Shown: piece by piece, positions 10,833-20,200 of the stretch | How the letters are laid out: every line of letters starts with the position of its first letter | Numbering within the stretch: the stretch's first letter is position 1 | Assembly: GCF_020075545.1 (NCBI RefSeq) | Contig: NZ_JAIQZK010000001.1 | Location: 558,001-622,000, forward strand | Source of the DNA: Nocardioides sp. TRM66260-LWL | GTDB lineage: Bacteria > Actinomycetota > Actinomycetes > Propionibacteriales > Nocardioidaceae | Direction: 5' to 3' | Length of the DNA: 64,000 nucleotides | Program-made: the position numbers and the translations under genes | Notes under the pieces: model-generated | What the model was told of the DNA's origin: nothing | Database searches by the model: none | The model's input: the letters and a program-made list of their open reading frames with translations, nothing else

Positions 10833-12248
10833 GTGATGAGGAGCGGTCTCAGGCGGCCGACCGGCCCGGGTTGGGCGACCCACGAGCAGGCGGTCGCGCG
10901 GCTGCAGGCGTCGTACGCGGCGCTGGAGCCGACGGCGCCGGTGCGCCTGGCCAAGCGCACGTCCAACCTCTTCCGGCCACGCCACGCCACGCAGGCGCCG
11001 GGCCTGGACGTCACGGGCCTCGACGACGTCATCGAGATCGACCCGCGGCGGCGCACCGCCCAGGTGCAGGGCATGTGCACCTACGAGCGCCTGGTCGAGC
11101 GGACGCTCGTCCACGGTCTGATCCCGGCGGTCGTGCCCCAGCTGCGCACGATCACCCTCGGCGGCGCGGTGAGCGGCCTGGGCATCGAGTCGACCAGCTT
11201 CCGGCTGGGCCTGCCGCACGAGTCGGTGCTCGAGATGGACGTCTTCACCGGAGCCGGCGAGGTCGTCACCTGCCGACCGGGCGACGAGCTGTTCGACGCC
11301 TTCCCCAACTCCTACGGCAGCCTCGGCTACGCCACCCGGCTGGAGATCCGGCTCGAGCCGGTGCCGGCCTACGCGGCGCTGCGCCACGTCCGGTTCGACG
11401 ACGCCGCGGCGCTGACCGCGGCGGTGGCCCGGATCGTCGCCGACCGGTCCTGGGCCGGCGTGCGGGTCGACGGCCTCGACGGCGTCGCGTTCGCCCCCGA
11501 CGAGCTCTACCTGACCCTGGCGACCTGGAGCGACGTCCCGCGCCTGGTCGACGGCACGTCCGCCGCGCCGTCCGACTACGCCGGGCAGGAGATCTTCTAC
11601 CGCAGCATCACCGAGCGTCCCGCCGACCTGCTGACCCTCGAGGACTACCTCTGGCGCTGGGACGCCGACTGGTTCTGGTGCTCCGGCGCGTTCGGGGTGC
11701 AGCACCCCGTGGTGCGCCGCCTGTGGCCCCGCCGGTGGCGCCGCTCGGACGTCTACCACCGGCTCGTCGGCCTCGACGAGCGGTTCGGCGTCGTCGAGCG
11801 GCTCGACCGGCGCGCCGGTCGTCCGCGCCGCGAGCGGGTGGTGCAGGACGTCGAGGTGCCACTGGAGCGGCTGCCCGACTTCCTCGCGTGGTTCGACCGC
11901 GAGGTCGGCATGCGCCCGGTGTGGCTGTGCCCGCTGGTCTCCCTCGGCACCCGCGACGGCGCCCGCTGGCCGATCTACCCGCTCGAGCCCGGCGACGTGT
12001 ACGTCAACGTCGGGTTCTGGGGCACCGTCGCCGTCGGGCCGGACGCGCCCGAGGGGCCCGTCAACCGGGCGATCGAGGCCGAGGTGCACCGCCTCGGCGG
12101 CCACAAGTCCCTCTACTCCGAGGCGTTCTACGACCGCGCGACCTTCGACGCGCTCTACGCCGGGCCGCACCTGGCCCGGGTGAAGTCCACCTACGACCCC
12201 CACGGTCGACTGACCACTCTCTACGACAAGGCGGTGAGACGCAGATGA
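10833..12248 (+). CDS. tmsA: FAD-dependent reductase of 10-methyl fatty acid synthesis
   Basis: 471 residues with an N-terminal FAD_binding_4 (PCMH) domain (TITLGGAVSGLGIESTSF, GSLGYATRLEI) and a DIMINUTO/DHCR24-like C-terminal part. Adjacent to a cyclopropane-synthase-type methyltransferase with an ATGA overlap, this matches the actinobacterial tmsA/tmsB (also bfa) pair that makes 10-methylstearic-type acids. TmsB adds a methylene from SAM to a Delta9 acyl chain of phospholipid, and TmsA reduces it to methyl. Assignment rests on the pairing and domain type. GTG 10833 and ATG 10836 are both possible starts. Confidence 0.85.
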   Translation: MMRSGLRRPTGPGWATHEQAVARLQASYAALEPTAPVRLAKRTSNLFRPRHATQAPGLDVTGLDDVIEIDPRRRTAQVQGMCTYERLVERTLVHGLIPAVVPQLRTITLGGAVSGLGIESTSFRLGLPHESVLEMDVFTGAGEVVTCRPGDELFDAFPNSYGSLGYATRLEIRLEPVPAYAALRHVRFDDAAALTAAVARIVADRSWAGVRVDGLDGVAFAPDELYLTLATWSDVPRLVDGTSAAPSDYAGQEIFYRSITERPADLLTLEDYLWRWDADWFWCSGAFGVQHPVVRRLWPRRWRRSDVYHRLVGLDERFGVVERLDRRAGRPRRERVVQDVEVPLERLPDFLAWFDREVGMRPVWLCPLVSLGTRDGARWPIYPLEPGDVYVNVGFWGTVAVGPDAPEGPVNRAIEAEVHRLGGHKSLYSEAFYDRATFDALYAGPHLARVKSTYDPHGRLTTLYDKAVRRR

Positions 12249-13579
12249 CCCTCCTGACCCGCACCTCCGCGCCCCCCACGCCCGCCGGCATCGGCGACGC
12301 GGTGGCGTCCCTCCTGCGCGAGGGCATGCCCCTGCGCTTCGAGGCCTACGACGGCTCCTCGGCCGGCCCGGTCGACGCCGACATCACCCTGCGGCTCACC
12401 TCGCCGCGGGGCCTGGCCTACCTGCTGACCGCGCCGGGCGACCTCGGCATGGCCCGCGCGTACGTCTCCGGCGACCTCGACACCGAGGGCGTGCACCCGG
12501 GCGACCCGTACGAGGCGATGCTGCTGCTGCAGAGCAACCTGCGGTTCCGGGTGCCGCGGCTCGCGGAGGCTCCGGGCCTGCTCTCGACGCTGGCCCGCGG
12601 CGTCCTGCCCGGGCTCCTGCGCGAGGGCGGGCTCTCGCAGTCGCTCCTGCCGACGCCCCCGCCCCAGGAGCACCTGCCGCGCTGGCGCCGCACCCTGGAA
12701 GGGCTGCGGCACTCCCAGGCGCGCGACGCCGAGGCGATCCACCACCACTACGACGTCTCCAACGCCTTCTACGAGCTCGTGCTCGGCCCCTCGATGGCCT
12801 ACACCTGTGCGGTCTTCCCCGACGAGGACGCCTCGCTCGAGGAGGCGCAGGCCGAGAAGTTCGACCTCGTGTGCCGCAAGCTCGACCTCCAGCCGGGCCA
12901 GCGGCTGCTCGACGTCGGCTGCGGCTGGGGCGGCATGGTCCGCCACGCGGCCGAGCACTACGGCGTGCGGGCGCTGGGCGTCACGCTCAGCCGTGAGCAG
13001 GCGTCCTGGGCCCAGGCCGCGGTGGAGCGGGAGGGCCTCGGCGACCGCGTCGAGATCCGGCACAGCGACTACCGCGACGTCGCCGAGACCGGCTTCGACG
13101 CGATCAGCTCGATCGGGCTGACCGAGCACATCGGCGTCGCCCAGTACCCGGCCTACTTCGCCTGGCTGCACGACCACCTGCGCCCGCAGGGCCGGCTGCT
13201 CAACCACTGCATCACCCGGGCGCACAACCGGCCCGAGGCCACCGGCCAGTTCATCGACCGCTACGTCTTCCCCGACGGCGAGCTCACCGGCTCGGGCACC
13301 GTCATCACCGCCGCGCAGGACGCCGGCCTCGAGGTGATGCACGAGGAGAACCTGCGCCGCCACTACGCCCTGACGCTGCAGCAGTGGTCGGCGAACCTGG
13401 TGGCCAACTGGGACGCCGCGGTCGCCGAGGTCGGGGAGGGCACCGCCCGCGTGTGGGGGCTGTACATGGCCGGCAGCCGGATCGCCTTCGAGCGCAACGA
13501 GATCCAGCTGCACCAGGTGCTGGCCGCGCGCACCGACGACGCCGGCGTCGACGGATTCCCCCTGCGCCCCTCGTGGTGA
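12245..13579 (+). CDS. tmsB: SAM-dependent fatty acid methyltransferase (CFA synthase family)
   Basis: 444 residues of the Mycolic_acid_cyclopropane_synthase (CMAS) family. An N-terminal lipid-binding segment precedes the SAM site LDVGCGWGGM, and later motifs include SSIGLTEHIG and FIDRYVFPDGEL. CFA synthases make cyclopropanes, but an overlapping FAD reductase gene upstream points to the 10-methylene-forming TmsB/UfaA1-type subgroup. Acts on unsaturated acyl chains of membrane phospholipids. ATG overlaps the tmsA stop (ATGA), so the two are translationally coupled. Confidence 0.88.
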   Translation: MTLLTRTSAPPTPAGIGDAVASLLREGMPLRFEAYDGSSAGPVDADITLRLTSPRGLAYLLTAPGDLGMARAYVSGDLDTEGVHPGDPYEAMLLLQSNLRFRVPRLAEAPGLLSTLARGVLPGLLREGGLSQSLLPTPPPQEHLPRWRRTLEGLRHSQARDAEAIHHHYDVSNAFYELVLGPSMAYTCAVFPDEDASLEEAQAEKFDLVCRKLDLQPGQRLLDVGCGWGGMVRHAAEHYGVRALGVTLSREQASWAQAAVEREGLGDRVEIRHSDYRDVAETGFDAISSIGLTEHIGVAQYPAYFAWLHDHLRPQGRLLNHCITRAHNRPEATGQFIDRYVFPDGELTGSGTVITAAQDAGLEVMHEENLRRHYALTLQQWSANLVANWDAAVAEVGEGTARVWGLYMAGSRIAFERNEIQLHQVLAARTDDAGVDGFPLRPSW

Positions 13580-13580
13580 C

Positions 13581-13586
13581 TACGCT
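13581..13586 (+). promoter_or_regulatory. Possible -10 box of the reductase gene at 13594
   Basis: TACGCT with 7 nt before GTG 13594, immediately after the tmsB stop. It may give separate leaderless expression of the reductase-era pair. Confidence 0.35.
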
Positions 13587-13593
13587 CCGCTGA

Positions 13594-14430
13594 GTGAGCA
13601 CCCGGGCCCGGACCTTCGAGGCGCAGGTGCTGCGTCGCGAGCGGCTCTCGCCGCACCTGCTGCGGCTGGTGCTGGGCGGGCCCGGGCTCGCCGCCGAGGG
13701 CGGCCTGGTCTCCACCGGCGTCGCCGACGAGTGGCTCGGCCTGGTGGTGCCGGGGCAGTTCCAGAGCCGGTACTACACGGTGCGGCGCCTCGTCCCGACG
13801 GCCGACGGCTGCGAGCTCACCCTCGACGTCGTCGTGCACGACGTCGGGCTCGTCACCGAGTGGGCGCAGCGCGGCCTCCCGGGCGACGACGCGGTGATCG
13901 GCGAGACCGTCGTCGTCACCGAGCCCAAGGGCTCCTTCGCCCCGCCGGCCGACGCCGCCTGGCTGGTGCTGGTCGGCGATCTCACCGCGCTGCCCGCGAT
14001 GGCGCGGATCGTCGAGGAGCACGGCGCCCGCCTGCCGGTGCAGGTGTGGGCGGAGGTGCCGGAGATCCCCGAGGGCTACCTGCCCGAGCCCCGCGAGGGC
14101 CTCGAGATCACCTGGCTGCCGCAGCCGGGCGACGGCGCCAGCCGGCTCGCCGAGGTGGTCGAGGCTCTGACCCTGCCGGAGGGCCCGGGCTACTTCTGGA
14201 TGGCGGGGGAGTCCGCCCAGATGCGAGCGGTGCGCAAGCACCTGATGCGCACGCTCCGGCTGCCGGCCGAGGCGTTCGACGTCATGGGCTACTGGCGCGG
14301 CACGGCCGGGCGGCAGCCCCGGGCGGTCGACCCCGCGCCGATCTGGCGCGCGGGCAAGGCGGCCGGCAAGTCCGACGAGGAGATCTGGGCCGACTACGAC
14401 CGCGCCCGCGAGGAGGCGGAGGCCCCGTGA
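13594..14430 (+). CDS. Siderophore-interacting-protein family FAD/NAD(P)H reductase
   Basis: 278 residues. The N-terminal FAD-binding beta-barrel has SRYYTVRRL (the RxYT flavin motif) and the C-terminal SIP domain has PGYFWMAGES near its end. Known members reduce ferric siderophores with NAD(P)H. Here no siderophore genes are near; instead it follows tmsB by 14 nt and its stop overlaps the era GTG. It could supply reducing power for the TmsA step or be an iron reductase. Context cannot decide between these. Confidence 0.8.
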   Translation: MSTRARTFEAQVLRRERLSPHLLRLVLGGPGLAAEGGLVSTGVADEWLGLVVPGQFQSRYYTVRRLVPTADGCELTLDVVVHDVGLVTEWAQRGLPGDDAVIGETVVVTEPKGSFAPPADAAWLVLVGDLTALPAMARIVEEHGARLPVQVWAEVPEIPEGYLPEPREGLEITWLPQPGDGASRLAEVVEALTLPEGPGYFWMAGESAQMRAVRKHLMRTLRLPAEAFDVMGYWRGTAGRQPRAVDPAPIWRAGKAAGKSDEEIWADYDRAREEAEAP

Positions 14431-15395
14431 CCGACCAGACCGACCAGACCGACCGGACCGAGCCGACCCGGACGTCCGGCGAGGGCTTCCGCAGCGGCTT
14501 CGCCTGCTTCGTCGGCCGCCCCAACGCGGGCAAGTCGACGCTCACCAACGCGCTGGTCGGCACCAAGGTGGCGATCACCAGCGACAAGCCCCAGACCACG
14601 CGCACCGTGGTGCGGGGCATCGTCCACCGTCCCGACGCCCAGCTGATCCTGGTCGACACGCCGGGCCTGCACCGCCCCCGCACGCTGCTCGGCGAGCGCC
14701 TCAACGACCTGGTGAAGACCACGTGGGCCGAGGTCGACGTCGTCGCAGTCTGCTTCCCGAGCGACGAGCGGATCGGCCCCGGCGACCGCTTCCTGGTCAC
14801 CGAGCTGGCCAAGGTGCGCCGCACGATCAAGATCGCCGTGGCCACCAAGACCGACCTCGTCGGCCCCGAGCGGATCGGCCAGCACCTGCTCGACATCGCC
14901 CGGCTCGGCGAGGAGACCGGCACCGACTGGGCCGAGATCGTGCCGGTGAGCTCGGTGGGCGGCGACCAGATCGACCTGCTCGCCGACCTCCTCGTCGCGC
15001 GCCTGCCCGACGGACCGCCGCTCTACCCCGACGGCGAGCTCACCGACAGCCCGGAGGAGACGATCGCCGCGGAGCTGATCCGCGAGGCCGCCCTCGACGG
15101 CGTGCGCGACGAGCTGCCGCACTCGATCGCCGTCGTGGTCGAGGAGATGGGGCTGCGGGCCGACCGCCCCGCCGATCGGCCCCTGCTCGACATCCACGCC
15201 AACCTCTTCGTCGAGCGCGACTCCCAGAAGGGGATCGTCATCGGCCACCGCGGCAGCCGGCTCAAGGAGGTCGGTCGCGTCGCACGCACCCAGATCGAGG
15301 CGATCCTGGGCACCCCGGTCTACCTCGACCTGCGGGTCAAGGTGGCCAAGGACTGGCAGCGCGACCCGCGCCAGCTGCGTCGCCTGGGCTTCTGA
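14427..15395 (+). CDS. era: GTPase Era
   Basis: 322 residues. G1 is GRPNAGKS, switch region KPQTTRT, G3 DTPG (VDTPGLHRP) and G4 TKTD. A C-terminal KH domain (GIVIGHRGSRLKEVGRVAR) binds the 3' end of 16S rRNA. Era is needed for 30S assembly and so fits with YbeY and PhoH upstream. The first 15 residues are a variable QTD-rich tail encoded by a near-perfect 9-nt repeat; the conserved part begins around Phe21. GTG overlaps the preceding stop (GTGA). Confidence 0.96.
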   Translation: MTDQTDQTDRTEPTRTSGEGFRSGFACFVGRPNAGKSTLTNALVGTKVAITSDKPQTTRTVVRGIVHRPDAQLILVDTPGLHRPRTLLGERLNDLVKTTWAEVDVVAVCFPSDERIGPGDRFLVTELAKVRRTIKIAVATKTDLVGPERIGQHLLDIARLGEETGTDWAEIVPVSSVGGDQIDLLADLLVARLPDGPPLYPDGELTDSPEETIAAELIREAALDGVRDELPHSIAVVVEEMGLRADRPADRPLLDIHANLFVERDSQKGIVIGHRGSRLKEVGRVARTQIEAILGTPVYLDLRVKVAKDWQRDPRQLRRLGF

Positions 15396-15417
15396 CCCGG
15401 CCAGCGCAGGCGTCGGC

Positions 15418-16302
15418 TCAGGCCGGCACCCAGCACAGCCCGACCCGCTGGCCGGCGTCCCACTGCGCCTTCGTGGGCCACTCGTAGCCCCACTGGAACC
15501 GCAGGCTCGAGCCGGCGCGCCGCTGGCCGACGGCCTTGCAGCGCTGCTGGCCGGCGGCCTTCGCCGCGGCCTCGCCGGGGTAGGAGCCTCCGCCCGGCAG
15601 CCCGACCACCTCGACGGCCTGCCAGGAGTGCCGCTCCGCGCACGCCACCCGCTCGAACCCGCTCGTGCCGGGCTCGGCGGTGCCGCACATGGCGTAGCGA
15701 CTGCGGACGGCGTCGCGCTCGAGCGCGCCCCGCAGCCCGCCCTGCAGCGCCAGCAGCCGCTTGTCGCCGGCCAGGGCGATCAGGTCGCAGCGGTACCAGT
15801 CGGTGCCGGCGGCGACCTGCGCGGCGGTGGGCAGGAAGCCCACGGCGTGCAGCATCGAGAGCTCGCGCGCCTCCCGGTCGCCGCCGAGGTAGCGGACCTG
15901 GGCCCGGCGGCACGCCTCGGCGATCGGCTGCTGCACCGCGGCGGCCGTGAGGTCGGCGTCGCTCGTGGCGTCGCGGGCCGCGCGGGGGAGCCGGCCGACG
16001 GCGATCGTCACCGCGGTGTGCCGCTTCTCGCAGGACACCGTGCGGGTCGCGTCGCTGACGGCGATGGCGCGTCGGTAGGTGAGCAGCCGGCACGCCGAGA
16101 CGGCCGGGCGCGGGGCAGGACGGGCCGTCGGCGAGGCCGAGGCCGAGGGCGCGGCCGAGCCGGTCGCCGCGCCGGACGAGGGGCCGGCGCTCGCCGGGGG
16201 CGCCGCGTCGGGGGTGCCGCCGCTGCAGCCGCTGAGGACGAGCGCCAGCAGGCAGACGAGCAGCAGCGGGACGGCGGGGCGGGCGGGGCGGGTCACGGGC
16301 AT
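15418..16302 (-). CDS. Septum_form family lipoprotein
   Basis: 294 residues. A signal peptide ends in the lipobox LVLSGC, then a Ser/Ala/Pro-rich linker, then repeated Cys-containing units (CRLLTYRRA, CEKRHTAV, WYRCDLIAL, CAERHSWQAVEVV, VGLCWVPA). These resemble the actinobacterial Septum_form domain, here in about two copies. Membrane-anchored on the outer face; the domain has been associated with septum formation, but function is not firmly established. Paralogous and tandem with the next gene. Stop is 22 nt from the convergent era stop. Confidence 0.75.
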   Translation of the reverse strand: MPVTRPARPAVPLLLVCLLALVLSGCSGGTPDAAPPASAGPSSGAATGSAAPSASASPTARPAPRPAVSACRLLTYRRAIAVSDATRTVSCEKRHTAVTIAVGRLPRAARDATSDADLTAAAVQQPIAEACRRAQVRYLGGDREARELSMLHAVGFLPTAAQVAAGTDWYRCDLIALAGDKRLLALQGGLRGALERDAVRSRYAMCGTAEPGTSGFERVACAERHSWQAVEVVGLPGGGSYPGEAAAKAAGQQRCKAVGQRRAGSSLRFQWGYEWPTKAQWDAGQRVGLCWVPA

Positions 16303-16341
16303 CGCTCCAGGGCGGGTCGGGTGCGGGTCGGGTGCTGCGGA

Positions 16342-17202
16342 TCAGCGGCTGGTGCGGGCCCAGCACACCGAGCGCCGGTTGCCCCGGCTCCACTCGGCGG
16401 CCCCGAACCAGGTGTAGCCGTAGTCGTAGGACGCCGGGTACCGCAGCCAGGCGGCCACGGAGTCGGCGCAGAACTGGCGGGTGCGGCGCTCGACCGCGTC
16501 GTCGCCGGGGTAGGCGGTGCGGGCCTCGCCGAGCCGGATCGTGGTGACGGCGCGCCAGTCGTGCGGCTGCGCGCACGAGACCCGGCGTCCCTGCTGCACC
16601 GAGGCGCCGCGGGCGCAGGCCATCCAGCGGTCGGCGGGGAGGCCGGCCAGGAGGCCGCGGGTGCGGCCGGGCAGGGTCGCCAGCCGGGAGCTGGTGGGGC
16701 CACCGCCGACGAGGTCGCAGCGGTACCAGCGGGCGCCGTCGTCCCAGGCCCGGCGGGAGGGCCCGAACCACGCCCAGCCGAGCACGGTGCGCAGGGCGGT
16801 CGACTCGCCCGCGCCGAGGTGGTCGGCGAACCGGGCGGCGCAGGTGCGAGCCGTCCAGGCCACCAGCGCGTCGCCGTCCGGGCCGTCGCCGGCGACGTCG
16901 TCCGGCACCCGGCCCACCACGAGGGTCTGCGCAGTGTGCTCCTCGGTGCACGCGACCGTGCGGGTGGCGTTGACCGTGCGCGTGAGGTCGTCCGGCACCA
17001 GTCGACGGCAGGCGTCGTCGGCGGGCGGGGCGACGGCGTCGACCTGTGCGGGATCGGGGTCGCTGCCCTGGCCGGGGTCGTTGCTGCAGGCGCCGAGCAG
17101 GAGCCCGAGCGCGGCGACGACCACGAGCAGCGCCACGTGCCGCGGGGCCGTGGAGCCGCGGTGGGGTCGGGCGTCGCCGCCGTCCCGTCCGCTGCGCTCC
17201 AC
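16342..17202 (-). CDS. Septum_form family lipoprotein, paralogue
   Basis: 286 residues with a lipobox LLLGAC after a basic/hydrophobic signal peptide. It has the same Cys pattern as the downstream paralogue (CRRLVPDDL, CTEEHTAQTLVV, WYRCDLVGG, CAQPHDWRAVTTI, RSVCWA), pointing to tandem duplication. An exported lipoprotein. Transcribed after the large DUF11 gene, with 33 nt between them, and probably in the same operon. Function unknown beyond the family name. Confidence 0.75.
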   Translation of the reverse strand: MERSGRDGGDARPHRGSTAPRHVALLVVVAALGLLLGACSNDPGQGSDPDPAQVDAVAPPADDACRRLVPDDLTRTVNATRTVACTEEHTAQTLVVGRVPDDVAGDGPDGDALVAWTARTCAARFADHLGAGESTALRTVLGWAWFGPSRRAWDDGARWYRCDLVGGGPTSSRLATLPGRTRGLLAGLPADRWMACARGASVQQGRRVSCAQPHDWRAVTTIRLGEARTAYPGDDAVERRTRQFCADSVAAWLRYPASYDYGYTWFGAAEWSRGNRRSVCWARTSR

Positions 17203-17235
17203 GGCCCCGAGGGTAGCCGGGCCGCTGAGCCCGGC

Positions 17236-20200
17236 TCAGGTCAGCCGCACGGTCCGTCGCTGGTGGCCGCCGTCGGGCAGCGTCAGCTCGACGGTCACCC
17301 GCCGGATCGACGCGTCGCGCACCGCGGCCCGCGCGACGTCGCGCACCTGGAGGCTGACGTCGCGGGCCCCGGCGGCGAACCGCACGCGGCGGTCGGCCAG
17401 CACGGTGCCGCGTCGGACGCCGGAGCCGGCGTCCGCGGCGAGCACCCGCAGGCGCACGGTGCCGGTGCGGGCGCTGGTGACGTGCACCCGCAGCGCGTCG
17501 CCGCGGGCGGTGCCCGCCACGACCCGGCCGCAGCCGCCTCCGCCGCCCCAGCTCCCGCCGGTGCCGCCGGTGCCGCCGCCCCAGCCGCCCGTGCCCGTGC
17601 CGGCGCCGTCGTCGACGACGGTGGTGGCGCTGGCCTGGTCGTCCGCGGTGGTGGCGTCCGGCGTGGTGGTGCTGACGATCGCGGTGTTCACCAGCGTCGT
17701 GGAGCGGTAGCCGGCCCCGGTGCGCAGGTCGAGGCAGCGCAGCGCGATCTGCGCGTCCAGGTACGACCAGGTCGGGTTGGCGAAGGTGAACACCCGGACG
17801 TCGTCGCGCGGGTCGTCGCCGAGGAACACCAGCCCGCTGTTCGAGGTCCACGAGGCCAGCACGCCGGTCGACCCGGTCGGGCAGGTCAGCGCGGCCGACG
17901 ACGTGCGGCCGGGGGCGACGCGGAACGTGCCGCCGACGGTGCGCGTGCGCAGGGCGTGGGCGTGCCCGTCGCGGGCGTCGACCGTGGTGCCGAGGCAGCG
18001 CACGGTGAGGCTGGCGGTGAAGCTCGCCGTGCCGGAGGGCACGTCAGAGCCGAAGCCCCAGTCGCTGGTGCCGGGCTGGCTGGTGCGCATCTTGCCGGGG
18101 CCGCCGGTCAGCGACCAGCCCGGCGCGATCGGCAGGCGGCCGGTCGGGCAGTCGAGGCCGGACGTGCGCGTCCCGGCGGACCAGGCGACGCTCGACTTGG
18201 CGACCGACGAGGCGGGCAGCGTGTGCGGCCGGGCCTCGCGGGTGCTGGTGCTGCCGGTGAGGCAGACCGCGACCACGGCGCCCTGCAGCGAGACCCGGTT
18301 CGGGTTGCGGATGCGTCCGGACCAGCCGGTGCCGTCGCTGGTCGGGGTGCTGACCAGGACGCCGGCGTCGGCCAGGCTGCCGTAGCGGGTGTCGATCGAG
18401 TCCAGCCGCACCGAGCCGTCGACGACCGTCGAGCCGGCGGGGCAGGTGGCGGTGGCCTGGCCGATGGTGCCGGCGGGCACGCTCACCTTGGTCTCCACGT
18501 CGCTGGTCACCAGCGCGTGGGAGGCGGCGTCGGTGGCCGAGAGGGCGTCGACGGTGGCCTTGACCACCACGACCCGCTTCGCACCGACCGCCAGCGTGCC
18601 CTGGGGGCAGCTGATCGTCGTGGCCGTGCGGGTGCAGGCGCTGGGCGCGCCGGCCGCGCTGGTCACCGAGGTGACCGTGACGCCGGCGGGCAGGCGATCG
18701 CTGAGCATGACGTTCTCCGCGGCCGCGGGTCCGGCGTTGGCGGCGACGAGCGTCCAGGTGAGGGTGTCGCCGCTGCGCGCGGTGGGCTTGTCGACGGTCT
18801 TGGTGACCGACAGGCCCGCGAGCCTCGGCGCCGCGACCGCGGTGATCGGGGTCGAGGTCGACGCCGTGTTGTTCGACAGGTCGGCGTCGGGCTCGCTGGT
18901 GCCCACCGTGGCGGTGGAGTCGACGGTGCCGGGCGCGCTGGCCGAGGCGGCCAGGGTGCCGACCACCCGGATCGTCGGCACCGTGGCGCCGGCGGCGACC
19001 GTGCCGAGGACGCAGGTGACGCGGGTGGCGTCGGTGGCCCCGTCGAGGGTGCAGCGGGAGTCGAGCGAGGACGCCGCGACGGAGACGCCGGTGGGCAGGC
19101 TGAAGCGGAGCACCGAGTCGGCCGCCGGCGATCCGCCGAGGTTGCGGGCGTCGAGGAGCCACGCGTAGGTGGTGCCGGCGGTCAGGCTGGCGGGCGCGCC
19201 CTCGACCCGGTCGGTCACGGCGAGGTCGACCGGACGCACGGTCACGGTGGCCTTCGCGGCGTTGCCGATCAGGTCGGGGTCGGGCTGCCGGGCGGTGACG
19301 ACCGCGGTGTTGGTCTGCGTGCTGCCGGCCGTGCCCAGCGCGGCCCGCGCGGTCACCCGCAGGGTCGCGGACCGGCCGACGGCCAGCGTCCCGACCTCGC
19401 AGCTGACCTGGCTGCCGGTGGCGTCGGCGCTGCAGGCGGCGTCGGCGCTCACGAACGTCAGGCCGGCGGGCAGGGTGTCGACGACCGTCGAGCCGCTGGA
19501 GGTCGAGGGACCCTGGTTGCGCACGGTCAGGGCGAAGTCGGTGGTGCCGCCCACGGGGACGACGGTCGGGGACGCGGTCTTGGCGAGCACCAGGTCGGTG
19601 ATCGCGACCGTGGGGGCGGAGTCGGTGCTGGAGTTGTCGTCCGGCACGCCGTCGCCGCCGCCGACCACGGTGCCGGTGTTGGCCACCGCGTCGGGCGCGG
19701 CGTCGGCCACCCGGGCGGTCACGAGCACCGGCGGGTAGGTGCCGCCGGGCTCCAGCCGGTCGGAGGTGGTGCACACGACGGTCGGACGACCGGAGTCGAC
19801 GACCGGCGCGCAGTCCCAGCCGATGCCGGAGGCGTCCTGGTAGGTCAGGCCATCGGGCAGCGGGTCGCTGAGCGTGACGACGCCCTGCGTGCCGGCGTGG
19901 CCGACGTTGCGCACGGCCAGGCGGTAGGTCACCGGCGCGCCGCGGACGATGGACCCGGTGTGGGTCTTGGCCAGCCGCAGGTCGGCGGTCGCGACGACGG
20001 TGTCGACGCTGCTCACGACGGTGAACGGCGTGCCGAGGGTCGAGGAGACGAACGACGCGGTGGCGCGGTCGGTGAGCGTGGTGCCGTCGGCCAGGGCCGG
20101 CTCGGGGCCGTTGACGGTGACGTCGAAGACGAGCGTGTAGTCGTCGCCGGGGGCCAGCCGCCCGCCGACCGAGGCGTCGGCGCCCGCGCCGAGGCGCGCG

